Origin: Lacipirellula limnantheis
GTDB lineage: Bacteria > Planctomycetota > Planctomycetia > Pirellulales > Lacipirellulaceae
NCBI RefSeq assembly: GCF_007746075.1
Contig: NZ_CP036339.1
Coordinates: 6,194,028-6,258,027, forward strand
DNA: 64,000 nucleotides
Reading direction: 5' to 3'
A program made the position numbers and the translations under genes. The notes under the pieces were generated by a model. It saw only the letters and a list, made by a program, of their open reading frames with translations. It was not told the origin of the DNA and did not search any database. This document shows, one piece after another, positions 61,436 to 64,000 of this stretch. The first letter of the stretch is position 1; each line of letters begins with the position of its first letter.

Positions 61436-63760
61436 TTATTCATCCTCTAAAGGAATCACAAACCGGTAGTAGACCCAGCGGCGATCCTGGTCGCTGGCGA
61501 GCGGGCTTTCGCCGTCGGTCCAGTTCGAGCCGGCGACGTTCGCGGCGCGGGCCAGAAGGATGGCTTGGTTCCCGCGCAACAGCCGGCTCATGTCGAGAAA
61601 GGACTGATAACGACTGGGACCCTGGGAGTAAGATTCCGCGCCGAGGACGTCGTGGAACATCATGGCCGTGGCGAGCTGCGGCACGTCGGTGCTATGGAGC
61701 TCCAGCCGCGCAGGCCCTTCGTTCGGGGCTGCCGGGAGGGCGTCCTGCTTGCCCGCCGCAGCGAGCAGAGCCGTCTTGACGCGAGTCGGTTGCAGCGTGT
61801 CGTCGATCGTCGCGACGGCGCCGTTGGCCAGATTCGGCAGCGCATAGGCGAGGTTGCCGTGCATCAAGACGCAGTCTTGCAGCTCGACGCCGGTCCGATT
61901 GGTAAAGTGGCCGGCGAGCAGGTCGTCGTCGAGGGTGCGAAGCTCGGCGGCGATGGGTTCAAGGAGTTCGCCGGTCCAGCGGCCGACGAGCGTGCGCGTC
62001 GACCACTCTTGCACGGGCAGACCGACGATCTCGGTGAGGGGCGGACTGAAGGCGTAGCCGCGTTCGAAGAGCGTCGACTGTGCGCCGCTGCTGCGCATGC
62101 CGTCGAGGCCATAGCCAGTGGCGCCGAGCCACGCAACGAGTTGGGACTGGCCCGCGCCGGGGTCGGGACGACCCGGCTCGCCGATCGGCTTGCCGGCGAA
62201 GTTGGGAGCGAGGGCGAGATCGTAGCGCTCGACGCGCGGGCTGAAGAAGTGGGTGTAAACCGTGCCGCGCGCCGTCCCGGCGGCGAGATCAACGTCGACG
62301 AACTCGACTTGATTTACGCGGAGGCTGTCTCCTTTCATCCAGTGGGCCGCCCAATACGCGGCGGCCGAAACGCCGACGACGATCAGCGGGAAGGTGATCC
62401 ATGTCAACTCCATCCGCTTCAGCAGCCGCTTCACCAAGAAGTAATCGCCCGGGCCGATCAGCAGGATGTAGCCGATTACCAGCAGGGCGACCAACCCGAA
62501 GGGCGCCGGCGTGATTCCTTGGAACGCCACGTCGAGCGAACGACGCAGGCGATCGATCAAATCGTCTTGATAGCCATAGTCGTTCTGGTCGTTGGCTGGG
62601 CTCGCCGACCACTGCAGCGCCTGACGGAGCACATTCGGCCGGCCGGCCCAATCGACGATCGGCGGCGCGTCGGGATCGAACGCGACGAACGTCACTTCGC
62701 CCAGTCCCTGCCGCGCCCGAATCACCAAGGGCATGTCAGTCGACTTCGAACCCGAAAAGGCGAGGATCTGTCCGTTGACGTCGGTAAGTTTCGGGACCTG
62801 CAACCGCAGATTGGCGGCGTCGGGGATCGATTCGGCGCCGTTGGCAAACCCTTCGATCGGCTGCGCCTCGCGCAGGGTCGACATCGCTTCGTAAGTCCCG
62901 GGGACGAACGGCGCCAGCGGGCCCTCCGGTCCGATCAATTCGGGCGCGTTCGCGCCGCAGAAGATCACGAGCTGACCGCCGAGATCGATCCACTTGCGCA
63001 GCGCCTCGATCCGCTGCGGGCTGGCGGCGAGCGGACGATAGATGTCGGCGTCGGTGCTGCCGAGGCAAAGGACGTCGATCGCCTCGTAGCCGTACCACTC
63101 GGTCGGCCAATCGGCGGCGCTGGTGAATTCGACGATGCGGGTTGCCAGTGGGCCGTCTGAATTGCCGTCAGTTCGAGCCAACTCGGCGAGGCCGCGCCGC
63201 ATGCCAAAGGTGGCGATGAAACGGTTCGTCGCCGGACTGCCGTAATTGACGAACTCGCCGCCCGGTTCGGGGCCAGGCAGGAATCGTTGCCTGGCCCGCG
63301 TCTTGCCATTCTCGTCGAGGACGCGAACCTCATAGGCGCCGCCGTCTTGGCCGGGACGCACGAACAGGCGTACGCTCGAAGGCTTACCGGCGAACACGCC
63401 GACCGGGCGGTCGGGCCCGGTGAAGACCGAAGTCGGCACGCCTTCGGCATCGGGGGTAATCAGTTGAATGGATCCGGTGAAGTTCTCTTCGCCGCCCTGA
63501 AGCGTCACTTCAGCCGGCGTCCAGCAACCGAGCTTGTAAGCTCCATTGAAGCCGAGCTTGAGCGACCGGATTTCGAGCTTCGGCCGTTCTTGAGCATGCG
63601 CGGAAGTGGCGAATAAAAGGAGAAGAGCGAATAGCGCGACGATGTAGCCCCCGGCTCCGCCGGGGGGTCGAACGGCGCTCCACACCGCTGCGGTCGGCAG
63701 CGCTACCCCCCGGCGGAGCCGGGGGCTATAGGGGACGTACTCAACAGGCGATCGGCTCAC
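61436..63760 (-). CDS. Exported/membrane partner protein of ABC ATPase
   Basis: 774 residues from GTG 63760, which overlaps the TGA of the mazG-like gene as GTGA. The first 37 or so codons include the TAGCCCCCGG-family repeat (63645-63728), then a signal-like helix IVALFALLLLFATSAHAQ. A large extracytoplasmic region (about 60-410) has a possible glutamine-amidotransferase-like fold (VIFCGANAPELIG); two helices follow at about 418-438 and 448-466 (FGLVALLVIGYILLIGPGDY, WITFPLIVVGVSAAAYWAAH), and a second domain closes the chain. The layout is like GldG/DUF7408-type partners of ABC exporters. Exact function unknown. Confidence 0.7.
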   Translation of the reverse strand: MSRSPVEYVPYSPRLRRGVALPTAAVWSAVRPPGGAGGYIVALFALLLLFATSAHAQERPKLEIRSLKLGFNGAYKLGCWTPAEVTLQGGEENFTGSIQLITPDAEGVPTSVFTGPDRPVGVFAGKPSSVRLFVRPGQDGGAYEVRVLDENGKTRARQRFLPGPEPGGEFVNYGSPATNRFIATFGMRRGLAELARTDGNSDGPLATRIVEFTSAADWPTEWYGYEAIDVLCLGSTDADIYRPLAASPQRIEALRKWIDLGGQLVIFCGANAPELIGPEGPLAPFVPGTYEAMSTLREAQPIEGFANGAESIPDAANLRLQVPKLTDVNGQILAFSGSKSTDMPLVIRARQGLGEVTFVAFDPDAPPIVDWAGRPNVLRQALQWSASPANDQNDYGYQDDLIDRLRRSLDVAFQGITPAPFGLVALLVIGYILLIGPGDYFLVKRLLKRMELTWITFPLIVVGVSAAAYWAAHWMKGDSLRVNQVEFVDVDLAAGTARGTVYTHFFSPRVERYDLALAPNFAGKPIGEPGRPDPGAGQSQLVAWLGATGYGLDGMRSSGAQSTLFERGYAFSPPLTEIVGLPVQEWSTRTLVGRWTGELLEPIAAELRTLDDDLLAGHFTNRTGVELQDCVLMHGNLAYALPNLANGAVATIDDTLQPTRVKTALLAAAGKQDALPAAPNEGPARLELHSTDVPQLATAMMFHDVLGAESYSQGPSRYQSFLDMSRLLRGNQAILLARAANVAGSNWTDGESPLASDQDRRWVYYRFVIPLEDE
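63645..63728. repeat. TAGCCCCCGG-family inverted repeat within a signal-peptide region
   Basis: TAGCCCCCGGCTCCGCCGGG...and...CCCCCCGGCGGAGCCGGGGG plus CTA are inverted ends 84 bases apart. The copy is in the 5' end of the gene at 61436-63760 and is translated in frame if GTG 63760 is the start. Its ends match the copy at 4711-4801. Confidence 0.85.
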
Positions 63761-64000
63761 GGCTTCTCCGCATCGTCGCAGGTGCAAACGAGATGGCCGC
63801 AACCGGGGCAACCGCCGCCATACTTCTTTTGGACCGCTGCGGAGAGATCGACGCCGGCGACATTGGCAATCGTCGTCAGCCAGGCGAGCACATCGGCGAA
63901 CTCGAGCGACTGTTCCTCCAGCGTTCCTTCCCGCAGCGCTGCCGCGAGCTCGCCCACCTCCTCCATCAGCCACATGAACGTACCGTCGACGCCGCGGGCG
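63757..64000 (-). CDS. MazG-like nucleotide pyrophosphohydrolase, 5' end outside window
   Basis: The 3' 80 codons are visible, beginning ARGVDGTFMWLMEEVGELA. EEVGE and EFADVLAWL are the metal-binding motifs of MazG/HisE-like all-alpha NTP pyrophosphohydrolases, which clear NTPs. The C-terminus adds CPGCGHLVCTC, a small zinc-binding-like tail common in planctomycete versions. The gene starts beyond 64000. Its TGA overlaps the GTG of the next gene. Confidence 0.85.
   Translation of the reverse strand, partial: ARGVDGTFMWLMEEVGELAAALREGTLEEQSLEFADVLAWLTTIANVAGVDLSAAVQKKYGGGCPGCGHLVCTCDDAEKP

Noticed and set aside
61351..61443. N-terminal extension of the ABC ATPase
   Set aside because: The extra 31 codons are translated inverted-repeat DNA; ABC ATPases start just at MIEARDLTKKYG.
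61565..63160. 531-codon frame antisense to the ABC partner gene
   Set aside because: High-GC shadow; the sense frame has signal peptide, membrane helices and a coupled start.
63761..63973. Long N-terminal extension of the ABC partner protein
   Set aside because: It overlaps the mazG-like gene in another frame; the GTGA-coupled start at 63760 is better.

Overview
The window is a GC-rich bacterial chromosome segment that reads as Planctomycetota, most likely Pirellulales-like. This rests on content, not on a database match: a giant surface protein with a LEPR-XLL signature and PKD-like repeats, a Ser/Thr kinase fused to WD40 repeats, M50-protease/HlyD fusion exporters, a VIT/VWA protein beside a rhombosortase, sparse Shine-Dalgarno sites and many short inverted repeats between genes.

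Layout. 1-7.7 kb: an M50-protease/HlyD exporter subunit, a 2-hydroxyacid dehydrogenase and a large AsmA-like protein. 7.8-15.6 kb: divergent glycolytic genes (pgi, archaeal-type phosphoglycerate mutase), a signal peptidase I, a small antitoxin-like ORF with an in-frame stop, a J-domain protein coupled to a DUF2809 membrane protein, an ankyrin protein and an exported serine hydrolase. 15.7-20.6 kb: exported MsrA and MsrB, a Ppx/GppA phosphatase, and nnrD and larB. 20.7-23.9 kb: an ExeA-like ATPase, a MinD/CpsD-like protein with a degenerate P-loop and a single-pass proline-rich protein. 24-34.1 kb: a 1678-residue kinase-WD40 protein and a 1594-residue LEPR-XLL/PKD protein. 34.4-42.9 kb: an exported Cys-containing protein and a probable export machine (M50-HlyD, HlyD adaptor, GAF-HlyD, TolC lipoprotein). 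42.9-48.9 kb: a fatty-acyl-AMP ligase fused to a carrier domain, a membrane-anchored repeat protein and a HerA-like ATPase. 49-53.1 kb: a receptor-type Ser/Thr kinase and a sigma-54 activator. 53.4-57.1 kb: VIT/VWA protein, rhombosortase, cupin. 57.1-60.4 kb: a patchwork of small genes and remnants (small membrane proteins, a zinc-finger protein, a frameshifted gene, a RelE-like toxin candidate, DUF1643, an hsdS tail) next to tRNA-Glu(CUC). 60.4-64 kb: an ABC ATPase, an exported/membrane partner and the 3' part of a MazG-like gene.

How genes may work together. The M50-HlyD, HlyD, GAF-HlyD and TolC genes look like a cell-envelope export system lying next to a very large surface-type protein that could be its cargo; this link is inferred from proximity. 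The VIT/VWA protein ends in a Gly-cluster/hydrophobic/basic tail and is followed by a rhombosortase, a likely substrate-protease pair. The mazG-like gene, the membrane protein (GTGA overlap) and the ABC ATPase form one minus-strand transcription unit.

Several families of short inverted repeats recur. One family (arms like TAGCCCCCGG...CCGGGGGCTA) lies inside two protein-coding genes without breaking the reading frame, which is among the more unusual features of the window.
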